Translations under genes and position numbers: made by a program
The notes under the pieces: generated by a model
Databases searched by the model: none
Seen by the model: the letters and a program-made list of their open reading frames with translations, nothing else
What the model was told of the DNA's origin: nothing
Part shown: piece by piece, positions 7,439 through 16,021 of the stretch
Position numbering within the stretch: the stretch's first letter is position 1
Layout: each line of letters opens with the position of its first letter
Assembly (NCBI GenBank): GCA_964645005.1
Contig: CAZXYS010000053.1
Location: 1-22,234 of the forward strand
DNA: 22,234 nt
Source of the DNA: CAZXYS01 sp964645005
Lineage (GTDB): Bacteria; Bacteroidota; Ignavibacteria; Kapaibacteriales; UBA2268
Direction: 5' to 3'

Positions 7439-8644
7439 CTACCAGAAAGTATTAAACTCATAATATATCGACGATAGATCAACTTTACCAACCTTCCGGT
7501 TCTTCATATTATCCTTGATCTTTTTCACTGCCATGATCAATTCTTCCGATTTTATGCCGGAATTGCAGGAATTCCATGCTTCGAGGAATGCCGCAAGGCG
7601 ATCGGCAGCTCTGACAGCCTGTCCGTCGTAAGGCGTATATTTATCGGCATTATATTTTTCGTTAATGTCGTCGATTGTCAGGTCACTATTCAATTTTCCA
7701 TTGTCGAAGACCTTATTGTCGAATTCTTGTCTGGTAAAGAATTTTATCTCATTTTCCCATTCAGGCTCGATAAGCGGTTTAATTTGCTCATCGACGAGAA
7801 CTTCCTCGAGTTCGGCGAGCAGTGAGCGAAATTCCTCCGATGATTCTTTAACCGGTGAGAGAATATCACGCGTGACGGCTTCAGGCATATCATGGAAAAG
7901 TCCGCCGTAGAAATCATTGTACAGGCGCTTCGGACAGGCATTGTTCTCCAGCGCAAAATAATATGAAACGCAGGCTACGAATAAGGAATGCCCCAGCACG
8001 GATGTGCGCGGTATTCTCGGGGTTTGCGCCCATCGTACCTGAAATCGCATCTGCCCAATGAGGTCGATAAAATTGGATATAGTATGTTTTTTAAGCAGCT
8101 TGTTAATGCCTGTTATATCTCTGTATTTATCAATATCATTAAGAAGTTCCTTTTCGATCATTTCATTCTGGAAGCTTTCGGGATTGGACGCTTTTATAAT
8201 TTTGAATTCCCAGTAGCTGGCGTAGATGTGGGATGCTTCGAGTATTCTGTAGTTTAATTCCTGCTGCTCGGGTTCCATGAAAAGGTGCTCGCGGAATTCC
8301 CGCTTTAAGTTTTTGTCATCTATCTTATCTTTAATGCTGTTGTAGGCGTATTCATTCAGCTTGTTGAACACTTCTTTATCCTGCTTTATGCGCCGGAAAA
8401 TGGGCGATTTAATGTCGGAAATGATTATCCGCCTCAGCAGTTCAAATATGCCAGCTTTGATTATTTTCTGCCAGTTGATAAGGTTGCCGTTCATCTCTTC
8501 GTATTTGCCGAGGACGTAGGCGATTATCATTTTGTGGGCGTGTTTATCCATTTCCGTTAGTTCCATAGGACGGATGCGGTCGTTCCACCGCTGGATATAG
8601 AATCCGCGGAAAAGCTCGTTCACCAGTGAAAAGTTAACTATCAT
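7439..8644 (-). CDS. Tandem HD-domain phosphohydrolase (YfbR-like C-terminal HD, degenerate N-terminal HD)
   Basis: 401 residues, no signal peptide. The C-terminal half carries a complete HD metal site: His219 (LGHSLF), His251-Asp252 (GGLFHDMPEAVTRDILSPVK) and a later Asp348 (RAADRLAAFLEAW). The HDxPE and DI..PVK pattern is that of YfbR-like nucleotidases. The N-terminal half repeats the pattern in degraded form: RWNDRIRP, then HAHKMIIAYVLG (35-46), then AGIFELLRRIIISDIKSPI (64-82), where the HD pair has become Phe67-Glu68 or neighbours. RW (19-20 and 204-205), GxF and DIxSP align between halves. This suggests an internal duplication with one inactive copy, perhaps regulatory or structural. 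Nucleotide substrates are likely from the family, but the exact reaction is not. An AAGGA sits very close (2-3 bases) before the ATG. It is divergent from the TonB-type barrel gene across 196 bp of AT-rich DNA. Confidence 0.85.
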   Translation of the reverse strand: MIVNFSLVNELFRGFYIQRWNDRIRPMELTEMDKHAHKMIIAYVLGKYEEMNGNLINWQKIIKAGIFELLRRIIISDIKSPIFRRIKQDKEVFNKLNEYAYNSIKDKIDDKNLKREFREHLFMEPEQQELNYRILEASHIYASYWEFKIIKASNPESFQNEMIEKELLNDIDKYRDITGINKLLKKHTISNFIDLIGQMRFQVRWAQTPRIPRTSVLGHSLFVACVSYYFALENNACPKRLYNDFYGGLFHDMPEAVTRDILSPVKESSEEFRSLLAELEEVLVDEQIKPLIEPEWENEIKFFTRQEFDNKVFDNGKLNSDLTIDDINEKYNADKYTPYDGQAVRAADRLAAFLEAWNSCNSGIKSEELIMAVKKIKDNMKNRKVGKVDLSSIYYEFNTFW

Positions 8645-8840
8645 TTTCCTTGTTCAGTTTGTTATTATAGTCAAGTAACGAATTTATCATAAAAGAGTTA
8701 TAAAGTAAAAAAAATTTATTCTATTATTAGTAATTTTTTCCATTTTTTGATTTCCACAATCCGTAACCATTTGAAACTCAAATAAACTAAAACACTGCTC
8801 GTTATGTTAACAAAATTACGTCATAATAAAACAATTAAAT

Positions 8841-11216
8841 ATGAAAAAATTGGTATATCTGCTGCTAATATTCTTAACTATTGATTTAGCGGCTCAAAAT
8901 ACATTTGAAATAACAGGTAAAATCATAAATAATGACGGTCAACCGGCAAGCTCCGCCACTGTGAAACTAATGTCTTTACCGGATTCCTCTGTGAAAACAG
9001 GAACTTATACAGATAAAAAAGGTGGTTTCAAGCTTAATTCAGTTGCCGGGAATTACTTTATTAAAATATCTTACATTGGATTTAAGGATACAACTACGTC
9101 TTCATTTAATTTGCGCTCGGACAAGAATCTCGGAACAATAGAGTTGTCACCTTCGGAAGTAACTACGCAGGATATAATTGTCGAGGGTGAAAAGGAATTT
9201 ATGGAGATGGAGCTTGACAGAAAAGTGTTCAATATCCATAAAGATTCTCGGAATAAGGGACGCAATGCATCTGATATACTTGATAATTTGCCGTCGGTGA
9301 ATGTCGATGTTGAGGGAAATGTCAGTCTGCGCGGTTCCGAGCAGGTTAGGATACTTGTAGACGGTAAGCCCTCCGGGCTTGTTGGGCGCGATCCCGAAGC
9401 GCTGCGTCAGCTTATGGGCGATATGATAGAGAAAATAGAAGTTGTAACGAATCCTTCGGCAAAATATGATGCGCAGGGTGAAGTCGGTATAATTAACATT
9501 GTCTTGAAAAAAGAAAAGGAAAGAGGCTTACACGCTGGCTTGGAGATGAATTCAGGAGTGCCCGATCATTACGGATTATCAGCGAATGGGAATTATAGAT
9601 TCGACATGGTCAATATATTCGGTTCGTTGGGACTATCATGGCGGAAATCGCCCGGTTCTGCTGATGCAGTCCAGGAATTCTTCGATTATGAAACCATTGC
9701 CAAGACAACTACCAAGCGTGACCAGCGAAGGGGTGGCTTTGGTTCTCATGTGCGATTGGGTACGGATGTATATCTTGATCTGCAAAATATCATTACTTTC
9801 GAAGGTATTTATCATTATGGCAGCAGGGATAATTTTGCAGAGCTAACCTATAATGATTATACGGAGGATAATGCGCTCTATCAGAAAATTATAAGAACTG
9901 ACAGAGAAGCCGAGGGTAGAAACGACGTGCAATTATCATTTCAATATAAGCATCTATTCCCCGGGGAGAAGCACGAATTGTTTTTTGATTCTAAGTTTGA
10001 GCAGGATAAAGATCTGGAAGAGTCTGAAATTACAGAGAATAATCTTAGTTTTGATGACGAAGATATTGATCAGCGAACCTCGAATCTTGAATTCGAAAGA
10101 AACCAGTTGTATCAGCTTGATTATACCTATCCGTTCAGTGAAGACGGGAAATTCGAAGCAGGTGCCAAAGCCACTATGCGGAAAATTGACAATGACTTCT
10201 GGGTAAAACAATTGCAAAACGGGTCGTGGGATTATCTCCCCAATTTTAACGACAAATTTATATATTTTGAAGATATATATGCTGCATATTTAATGGCTGG
10301 CAATAAAAGGGGGAATTTTGGCTGGCAGTTAGGATTAAGAACAGAATATTCAGATATTACAACTAAACTAAAAAATGCTGACTCAAATAATTATCAAAGT
10401 TATGTCGATTTTTTCCCGACAGTTCATTTTACTTATAAATTGACTGATGAACATTCCACCCAAATAAGCTATTCCCGGCGCATTGACAGACCTTATTTCA
10501 GGCGCCTGATGCCTTTTTCAAATTACACCGATCCGAGAAATTTCTCCAGCGGCAATCCTGATCTTACCCCGGAATATATCGATTCGTACGAAGCCGGTTA
10601 TATCCTTAATAAAAGTAAATTATCATTGCTCTCAAATGTTTATTACAGACATAGCAGTGACATAATATTAAGGGTAATTTCTCTTCAGGATGATGGTTCT
10701 ACATTGACACTGCCGTTTAATATTGGTACGGAAGATGCCTACGGAGCAGAACTAAACGTTAAATATGAACCACTGGATTGGCTGGTTCTAACAACGGACT
10801 TAAACTTTTATCGCTCGGTAATTGATGGTAATACTACAGTTGACGACCTCGACAGCGAAACATGGACCTGGTATGGTAAATTGACTTCGAAGCTCAAGTT
10901 ATTTTATGATATAGATTTCGAATTAACTTTTGATTACAGGGCGCCCAAGGAGGTTCCTCAGGGGAAAAGAAAAAGTATGTGGTTTATGGATTTTGGTTTA
11001 ACACGCGATTTTCTTGACAATACTTTTACAGTGACACTTTCAGGAAGAGATGTTTTTAATACAAGAATGAGGAGGGTTGTACTTCGCGGACAGAATTTCA
11101 CTTTCGATCAGGATTTCAACTGGCACACCGGACAGGTTCTGCTAATAGTCAACTACCGTTTCAATAAAGGTAAAGAAGAAGATATGGGACAGGGAACTGA
11201 TGACGGTGGCTGGTAA
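8841..11216 (+). CDS. TonB-dependent-receptor-like outer-membrane beta-barrel protein
   Basis: 791 residues. The signal peptide is about 1-18, cleaved before AQN. A CarboxypepD_reg-like Ig fold (about 21-104) reads ITGKIINNDGQPASSATVKL, GGFKLNSVAGNYFIKISYIGFKD. A plug domain (about 128-224) follows, with ASDILDNLPSVNVDVEGNVSLRG, VRILVDGKPSGL and IEKIEVVTNPSAKYDAQGEVGIINI. The remainder is an aromatic-rich 22-strand-type barrel of the OMP_b-brl_3 class, with SYSRRIDRP and NPDLTPEYIDSYEAGY. The barrel ends at LLIVNYRF, followed by an acidic Gly-rich tail, so the C-terminus is not the usual terminal aromatic residue. No TonB box is evident before the plug, which is common in this subfamily. It would lie in the outer membrane; the substrate is unknown. 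A PorV-like barrel gene follows after 195 bp on the same strand but is likely separately controlled. Confidence 0.92.
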   Translation: MKKLVYLLLIFLTIDLAAQNTFEITGKIINNDGQPASSATVKLMSLPDSSVKTGTYTDKKGGFKLNSVAGNYFIKISYIGFKDTTTSSFNLRSDKNLGTIELSPSEVTTQDIIVEGEKEFMEMELDRKVFNIHKDSRNKGRNASDILDNLPSVNVDVEGNVSLRGSEQVRILVDGKPSGLVGRDPEALRQLMGDMIEKIEVVTNPSAKYDAQGEVGIINIVLKKEKERGLHAGLEMNSGVPDHYGLSANGNYRFDMVNIFGSLGLSWRKSPGSADAVQEFFDYETIAKTTTKRDQRRGGFGSHVRLGTDVYLDLQNIITFEGIYHYGSRDNFAELTYNDYTEDNALYQKIIRTDREAEGRNDVQLSFQYKHLFPGEKHELFFDSKFEQDKDLEESEITENNLSFDDEDIDQRTSNLEFERNQLYQLDYTYPFSEDGKFEAGAKATMRKIDNDFWVKQLQNGSWDYLPNFNDKFIYFEDIYAAYLMAGNKRGNFGWQLGLRTEYSDITTKLKNADSNNYQSYVDFFPTVHFTYKLTDEHSTQISYSRRIDRPYFRRLMPFSNYTDPRNFSSGNPDLTPEYIDSYEAGYILNKSKLSLLSNVYYRHSSDIILRVISLQDDGSTLTLPFNIGTEDAYGAELNVKYEPLDWLVLTTDLNFYRSVIDGNTTVDDLDSETWTWYGKLTSKLKLFYDIDFELTFDYRAPKEVPQGKRKSMWFMDFGLTRDFLDNTFTVTLSGRDVFNTRMRRVVLRGQNFTFDQDFNWHTGQVLLIVNYRFNKGKEEDMGQGTDDGGW

Positions 11217-11411
11217 CCAGTAGTGAATTATTTATCTGAACTATTTGAATTTCTGAAAAAATTTTTTTTAAATTTATGCCAATATAATTAAATTATATTC
11301 AAATTACCGGATTGTTTACAATTGAGCCCCTATATGAAGAATTGATCTTGATTTAAAATAAATCTTTAATTATCCTTTTAATATATTGTAATATTATTTG
11401 AGGGGCTTATT
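11217..11411 (+). other. Leader/spacer before the PorV-like gene
   Basis: AT-rich spacer with an A6T8 run near 11256-11270 but no clear hairpin terminator for the preceding barrel gene. It contains one arm of the possible RBS-pairing structure listed separately. Confidence 0.4.
11325..11407 (+). promoter_or_regulatory. Possible RBS-sequestering long-range hairpin
   Basis: AGCCCCT (11325-11331) is the exact reverse complement of AGGGGCT (11401-11407), which includes the purine-rich GAGGGG ribosome site just before the ATG at 11412. In an otherwise AT-rich leader these are the only two GC-rich patches. Pairing them would hide the RBS. This is inference; no riboswitch class is recognised. Confidence 0.35.
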
Positions 11412-12704
11412 ATGAGTACAAAAAAAGGATTTGCCGGCTTTTCGATAGTAATTTTGCTAATAACATTTTTTTACAATTTACCTTTGAAAGCACAGTCCAC
11501 TGCGGCACCGTTCCTAAACGATCATCCTTCAGCGCTGGCAGAGGCTATGGGCGGAGCGGGTGCAGCCTATACGGATAACGACCCGCTGCATAATTCTTTC
11601 AATCCCGCGAATATCGGTTTTATGAGTAGAGAATCGAATTTCGGCTTTGGACTATATCCTGTACAACACCAAGACAACCAACCCGGCGAGATAGGCGCAC
11701 CTGGCGAAACAGGTATTCATAATTTTGGATTTAATGCCGGATATAATTTCGGAGAGATATTTAAGGGCGCAAATTTTAGTGGAGGTATAGGTTTCGTAAG
11801 ACAGAATGTTGATTATGAAGAACATCAAATCATTCCCCATATTTTTCACCACTATGCATCTTCTGAAAGCGCTTCCACAATATTGATCGGTGGCTTACTT
11901 GATTATTATTTGAAGCTTGGTATTGGTTTTGGATTCAAATTTGTAAATTCTAATCTATTACCCTTTAAAAATAGCCAAGAAAGCAAGAATGGCGATGCTT
12001 TCGCTCTAGACGCCGGATTACTACTTTCTGTTCCAATAATTAAAGACATGAAGTTGAGTGACAAAATCAATTTCAATCTCGACGGTAACTTGGGCTATTC
12101 GATCCTGAATCTCAGCGATGGAATTGATTACGGTGAGCAGGTTAATCCATTACCGAGGATGGCTTCGCTTGGCTATTCACTGAACGGCACGGTGAATATG
12201 ATGATGGACGGCAGGCAAATCAAGGCTGTTGATTTGTTGTTTACAGGCGAAGCCCGCGATTTGCTGGTAAGCCGCGATTCAACGGGAATCAACTATCAGG
12301 GACCATTAGGCGACATCAGGTTCTGGGGTGATCTAATCCCGACGGAACGAACAAAAGTCGAGTCGATAATTGGTCTAAAAGCGGTTCTCTATGAGACTCT
12401 CGGGATAGGTGCAGGATGGCAAAATTATAAAATTGAGAATGGAATTTCATCCACTAAGCTTGACATGAACACCCTTGGCTTTTACTTTTCAACATCCGGT
12501 CTGACAAAGATGGGCGCCGGCTGGACAGACTTAAACTGGCTCAAATTCATGGCTAAGCATATCGAACTAAGATTTGTTTACACAATTTACAATGAAGATT
12601 TTAAAAGGATATATTATAGTTCTGAGTTCGGGGCTATGCAATCTGCTGAACCAACTTTTTATAGACAATTTACACTGGCAGTGAAGAATTTAGAGTTGTG
12701 GTGA
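11412..12704 (+). CDS. PorV/PorQ-like outer-membrane beta-barrel protein
   Basis: 430 residues with a signal peptide cleaved near LPLKAQS (about residue 28). The mature N-terminus has the PorV/FadL-fold family signature: PSALAEAMGGAGAAYTDNDPLHNSFNPANIGF (about 39-70) corresponds to the 'R-AMGxAG-A-D-NPA' pattern of PorV, PorQ and UPF0164 proteins. The rest alternates hydrophobic strands and turns rich in Gly and aromatic residues, as in a 14-strand barrel, for example GLLDYYLKLGIGFGFKF and FNLDGNLGYSIL. PorV shuttles T9SS cargo to the attachment complex, and relatives of unknown function are numerous. This copy may act with the T9SS cargo encoded 4 kb away, but they are not in an operon. The start codon is preceded by GAGGGG with an 8-base spacing. 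Confidence 0.78.
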   Translation: MSTKKGFAGFSIVILLITFFYNLPLKAQSTAAPFLNDHPSALAEAMGGAGAAYTDNDPLHNSFNPANIGFMSRESNFGFGLYPVQHQDNQPGEIGAPGETGIHNFGFNAGYNFGEIFKGANFSGGIGFVRQNVDYEEHQIIPHIFHHYASSESASTILIGGLLDYYLKLGIGFGFKFVNSNLLPFKNSQESKNGDAFALDAGLLLSVPIIKDMKLSDKINFNLDGNLGYSILNLSDGIDYGEQVNPLPRMASLGYSLNGTVNMMMDGRQIKAVDLLFTGEARDLLVSRDSTGINYQGPLGDIRFWGDLIPTERTKVESIIGLKAVLYETLGIGAGWQNYKIENGISSTKLDMNTLGFYFSTSGLTKMGAGWTDLNWLKFMAKHIELRFVYTIYNEDFKRIYYSSEFGAMQSAEPTFYRQFTLAVKNLELW

Positions 12705-12808
12705 TATTGGATTTGATCAGTTTTTGGAAAATTATTCTTATTAAATAAGTAATATTATTTTGGATAGAAGCTAACGGCTAAAGTTCGGTAACCCAAAGAA
12801 TCCATTAA

Positions 12809-13258
12809 TTAAGCCAATTGTTGTATTACATCCTTAAAAGTATCTTCATTAAAATCAAAAGTTTCAAGTTTATAGGTTCTTTTAGCCCATATCCAAGTGT
12901 CGTCGTCACTAAGTATAAGCATCATTTCGCCTTTCGGACCTTTGACATCTATTCTGCCTTTAGATTCAACAAGAATTGTTCCTCGCGGTTCGAAAATGAT
13001 CTTTTCAAATCCCGAAAAAATCAGCTCTAATTGGTAGATTTCATATTCGCCAAGGTCTTCCTCGTATCTTTTAATATTACGAGTGTGTATCTTAATTAAT
13101 CCTTTTTTTTGATAATCATTTAGCCGGTTTCCAATTTTTTTATGTAAATTTTTAACTGCTTTGATCCATTCATTTTTTCTAAATTCAGGATCAGCTACTA
13201 AGTTCTTTTCCTTCTTTTTCTCGAGAAATTCCTTAAATGTATCCACTTTTTCTTGCAT
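12809..13258 (-). CDS. Hypothetical protein, 149 residues
   Basis: I do not recognise this protein. The N-terminal 70 residues are highly charged and helical (VDTFKEFLEKKKEKNLV, NEWIKAVKNLHKKIGNRL). The C-terminal half looks like an antiparallel beta sheet: YEIYQLELIFSG, KIIFEPRGTILVESKGRIDVKG, EMMLILSDDDTWIWAKR, ending in a helix FNEDTFKDVIQQLA. No signal peptide, membrane segment or catalytic motif is seen. The helix-then-sheet layout with a GPKG turn is reminiscent of small DUF or immunity-type proteins, but no toxin is beside it. AAGG lies about 11 bases before the ATG. It is convergent with the PorV-like gene and divergent from the glycosyltransferase gene. Confidence 0.7.
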   Translation of the reverse strand: MQEKVDTFKEFLEKKKEKNLVADPEFRKNEWIKAVKNLHKKIGNRLNDYQKKGLIKIHTRNIKRYEEDLGEYEIYQLELIFSGFEKIIFEPRGTILVESKGRIDVKGPKGEMMLILSDDDTWIWAKRTYKLETFDFNEDTFKDVIQQLA

Positions 13259-13382
13259 GGCTCTTACCTTTAAGACAATCTTTAATCTAATATTTCATGG
13301 AATTCATCACTATGAATACTAACATTCTAAATGCAATATAACATTTTTTATTTATTTCCACCGTTTTTAGCTGATTCATTTT

Positions 13383-13390
13383 TATATTTG
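13383..13390 (+). promoter_or_regulatory. Possible -7 box of the glycosyltransferase gene
   Basis: TATATTTG matches TAnnTTTG, the Bacteroidetes -7 element, about 31 bases before the ATG. No good -33 TTTG lies at the right distance; only a T5 run at 13364-13368 is near. Confidence 0.3.
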
Positions 13391-13421
13391 CAATTTACAT
13401 AAAAATCAAAGCTATAAACAC

Positions 13422-14738
13422 ATGCGCAAGTTACTGATAGTGGCATATTATTTCCCTCCGTCCGGCGGACCAGGCGTCCAGCGGGTGCTCAAGCATACAA
13501 AGTACCTGCCGGAATCCGGCTGGCAGCCCGTCGTACTGACGGTTTCCAACGGGCAGTTCCCCGCCCGCGACGAATCCCTCTTGCAGCAAATACCGGAGAC
13601 AACCAAAGTCCGCCGCACGCACATCTACGAACCCTACGATCTATACCGCATTCTCACCGGCAGGAAAAAAGGCACAGCCATCGACGTCAACGTCATCAAG
13701 AAAGAATCTCAGAAGTTGACTTTTAAAGAGAGGATAGCCGAATTTATCCGCGCCACCTTTTTCATACCGGATGCGCGGGTAGGCTGGCTGCTGTCCGCCG
13801 TAAAAGAGGGTATGCGGATCATCCGCGAGGAAAATATTGACGCTATTTATAGCTCATCACCGCCGTATACCTGCTCGCTTATCGCGAGGAAATTAAAACG
13901 TAAGACAGGACTGCCATGGATAGCCGGTTTCCGCGATCCGTGGACGGAATTCCTGACCACGCCGCGGCGCTGGTTCCTGCCCGCGATGATCGACCGCCGT
14001 TTAGAGAAAAGCGTCTTCACCGAGGCAGACCTCATAGAATCCGCCTGGCAGGGCATTACCACTGATGTATTGAGCAAATACCCGGAAATCCCGGAAGATA
14101 AATTTAAACATATACCCAACGGCTTCGACTCGGTCGATTTCCCCAAAGTAGATAAGACAAAGAACGAGAAATTTACGGTCACTTACACCGGCTCGCTATA
14201 CGGCAGGCGCAACCCCGCGGAATTCTTCAAAGCGCTGGAATTGCTAATCGAGCGCGGCGAACTGAATCCGAATGATATTCACCTTCGCTTTGCCGGCAGG
14301 TTCGGCGCGGAGGTAGAGGAGATGTTCCGCAATGCTTCTTTCAGGGATTCGATAAAGACAATTTCCTATGTCCCGCATGACGAGAGCATAGCTTACCTGC
14401 TGAAATCAGATGCATTGCTGCTCATCGTCGATGAAGCCAAGGAAAGCGAAGAGATAGTCCCCGGGAAGGTGTATGAGTACGTCGGCGTCCGGCGTCCTAT
14501 CATCGCCGTAGCCCCGCAGCGAAGCGCTATCGCCGACCTCATGCGCGAAACCGGTTCCGGCAAGGTCGCCCACCAGTCCGAAATCGAAAAGATAGCGCAG
14601 ATCTTCAAGGAATACTACACCAACTGGAAGGAAGGCAAGCAGCTATTCGCGCCGGACGAGAACGCCGTCAATAAGTACGAGCGCAGCGAAGCAGCGAAGA
14701 AGCTTGGAGCTTTGCTGCATGAGCTTGTGGACAAGTAA
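13422..14738 (+). CDS. Glycosyltransferase family 4 protein
   Basis: 438 residues, GT-B fold, retaining GT4 type. The N-terminal acceptor domain begins LLIVAYYFPPSGGPGVQR (4-21), the classic GT4 glycine-rich entry, followed by the SSSPPYTCSLIARKL and WIAGFRDPWTE motifs (about 143-176) common in WcaI-like and exopolysaccharide transferases. The C-terminal donor domain contains IPNGFDSVDF (231-240), VTYTGSLYGRRNP and the EX7E motif E344-IVPGKVY-E352 that binds the nucleotide sugar. It probably adds a sugar to a lipid-linked surface or exopolysaccharide precursor at the inner membrane; donor and acceptor are unknown. The gene is clearly richer in GC than its neighbours (hand counts of 60-base rows give 40-67%, against about 35-38% in the sulfatase-like and LamG lipoprotein genes), which hints at transfer or different codon selection. 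It ends 13 bases from the convergent radical SAM gene. Confidence 0.9.
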   Translation: MRKLLIVAYYFPPSGGPGVQRVLKHTKYLPESGWQPVVLTVSNGQFPARDESLLQQIPETTKVRRTHIYEPYDLYRILTGRKKGTAIDVNVIKKESQKLTFKERIAEFIRATFFIPDARVGWLLSAVKEGMRIIREENIDAIYSSSPPYTCSLIARKLKRKTGLPWIAGFRDPWTEFLTTPRRWFLPAMIDRRLEKSVFTEADLIESAWQGITTDVLSKYPEIPEDKFKHIPNGFDSVDFPKVDKTKNEKFTVTYTGSLYGRRNPAEFFKALELLIERGELNPNDIHLRFAGRFGAEVEEMFRNASFRDSIKTISYVPHDESIAYLLKSDALLLIVDEAKESEEIVPGKVYEYVGVRRPIIAVAPQRSAIADLMRETGSGKVAHQSEIEKIAQIFKEYYTNWKEGKQLFAPDENAVNKYERSEAAKKLGALLHELVDK

Positions 14739-14751
14739 GGGTTGTGGTTAT

Positions 14752-15918
14752 TTAATTCCATACACCATGGATTTTCTCACTGCAAAATTTGCATTTTCCA
14801 TTATTTACATTGTTTTCAGAGATACTGAAGCCCTGTCGTTTGATAACGATTTTGCCGCAACTGGGGCAGTAAGTATTTTCGGCGTCAGTTCCCGGAAGAT
14901 TTCCAATGTAGACATACTTCATACCTGCATCGAGAGCTATCCGGCGCGCCTTATGAAGATTTGATGCAGGAGTGGGAGGCAAGTGTGCCAATTTATACAA
15001 AGGTGTAAATCTTGAGAAATGCAGAGGGTAGTTCTCGAACCCATTTTTAACAAGCCAGCGGCACATTTCGTTGATTTTATTCATGTTATCAGTCCAGTTC
15101 GGGACAATAAGGTTGGTTATCTCGAGCCAGACGCCCATCTCTTTGATTATTTTCAGAGATTCAAGAATTGGCTTTAAATGACAGCCGTTTAGTTTTACGT
15201 AAGTCTCGTCATCAAAGCTCTTTAGATCGATATTTGCCGCATCAATTACACCGCAAAGTTTCCTTAGCGGCTTTTCCTTGATGAAGCCTGCGGAAATGAG
15301 GAGATTTTTTATTCCCTGTTCTTTTGCGAGTTTAGCGCTGTCGTAAGTATATTCATAAAAGACTATTGGTTCAGAATATGTATAAGCTATCGAGTCACAT
15401 TTATATTTTTTTGCGCTTGATACGACGTTTTCAGGCATAAGGTCATAGTTCCTTGTTTCCTGTGGTTTAGCCTGAGAGATACTCCAGTTCTGGCAATTAA
15501 GGCATCTGAGATTGCATCCTGCAGTAGCTATTGAGAAGGATCTTGTAGCAGGCAAAAAGTGAAAGAGTGGTTTCTTCTCGATTGGATCTACATGAACCGC
15601 GCATGGATTGCCGTAGACCAGAGTATATAATTTTCCGTCTACATTAGCGCGAACCCTGCAATCGCCTGCCCGATCAGGGCGAATAATGCACAAATGATCA
15701 CAAAGATCACAATAACATGTTTTACCTTCTTTTGTATAATACTTTGCTTCCTTTGACCATTTCCACAGATCCCCTGTGAATTCGTCAACGCCGAATAGTT
15801 TAGTGCCCGGCAAAAAAGAACATGCCAGACAAATGCCCGTACTCAGGAAATCTCTTTTGGTGAATTTCTTATTCAGTAGAGAATCTGCGGAATATCTAAT
15901 TAAATCATCACTCATCAT
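14752..15918 (-). CDS. amrS: AmmeMemoRadiSam system radical SAM enzyme
   Basis: 388 residues. The radical SAM cluster motif CxxxCxxC is C135-NLR-C139-LN-C142, followed by QNWSISQ as in the AmmeMemoRadiSam family (PflA-like). Upstream lies a Cys-rich patch CYCDLCDHLC...GDCRVR (68-87), and the C-terminus has CPSCG and CKFC pairs ending in HGVWN, both typical of this family. The N-terminus carries a Tat-like signal in degenerate form, FTKRDFLSTGICLACSFLPG (19-38), with Lys-Arg instead of Arg-Arg. The family is normally found with AMMECR1 and Memo domain proteins; neither partner is in this window, and the reaction is still unknown in general. It follows the murA-envC-like pair on the same strand but is separated by an intrinsic terminator, so it probably has its own promoter. 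No Shine-Dalgarno is visible, and two adjacent ATGs could start it. Confidence 0.9.
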   Translation of the reverse strand: MMSDDLIRYSADSLLNKKFTKRDFLSTGICLACSFLPGTKLFGVDEFTGDLWKWSKEAKYYTKEGKTCYCDLCDHLCIIRPDRAGDCRVRANVDGKLYTLVYGNPCAVHVDPIEKKPLFHFLPATRSFSIATAGCNLRCLNCQNWSISQAKPQETRNYDLMPENVVSSAKKYKCDSIAYTYSEPIVFYEYTYDSAKLAKEQGIKNLLISAGFIKEKPLRKLCGVIDAANIDLKSFDDETYVKLNGCHLKPILESLKIIKEMGVWLEITNLIVPNWTDNMNKINEMCRWLVKNGFENYPLHFSRFTPLYKLAHLPPTPASNLHKARRIALDAGMKYVYIGNLPGTDAENTYCPSCGKIVIKRQGFSISENNVNNGKCKFCSEKIHGVWN

Positions 15919-15964
15919 AATATTAACTAATATTTCAATTATTGATTAGAATGTATGAATTTTG

Positions 15965-15993
15965 AAAAAAAACAAGCAAGATTTTACTTGTTT
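15965..15993 (-). terminator. Intrinsic terminator after the EnvC-like gene
   Basis: Read on the minus strand, AAACAAG and CTTGTTT form a 7-bp stem (15993-15987 / 15976-15970) around a 10-base loop, running directly into a T tract (15972-15965). It lies 29 bases past the stop codon of the EnvC-like gene and separates it from the radical SAM gene. Confidence 0.6.
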
Positions 15994-16021
15994 ATATTAA
16001 AAAGAGAGAAAAAAAAAGTAT

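Noticed and set aside
2868..7506. Shared 13-mer CCTTCCGGTTCTT near 2868 and near 7492
   Set aside because: One copy is inside the HD gene coding sequence and the other is upstream of ychF; flanks do not match, so coincidence is likely.
8841..12704. TonB-type barrel and PorV-like barrel as one operon
   Set aside because: The 195-base AT-rich spacer and the separate leader structure before the second gene argue for independent expression, though read-through cannot be excluded.
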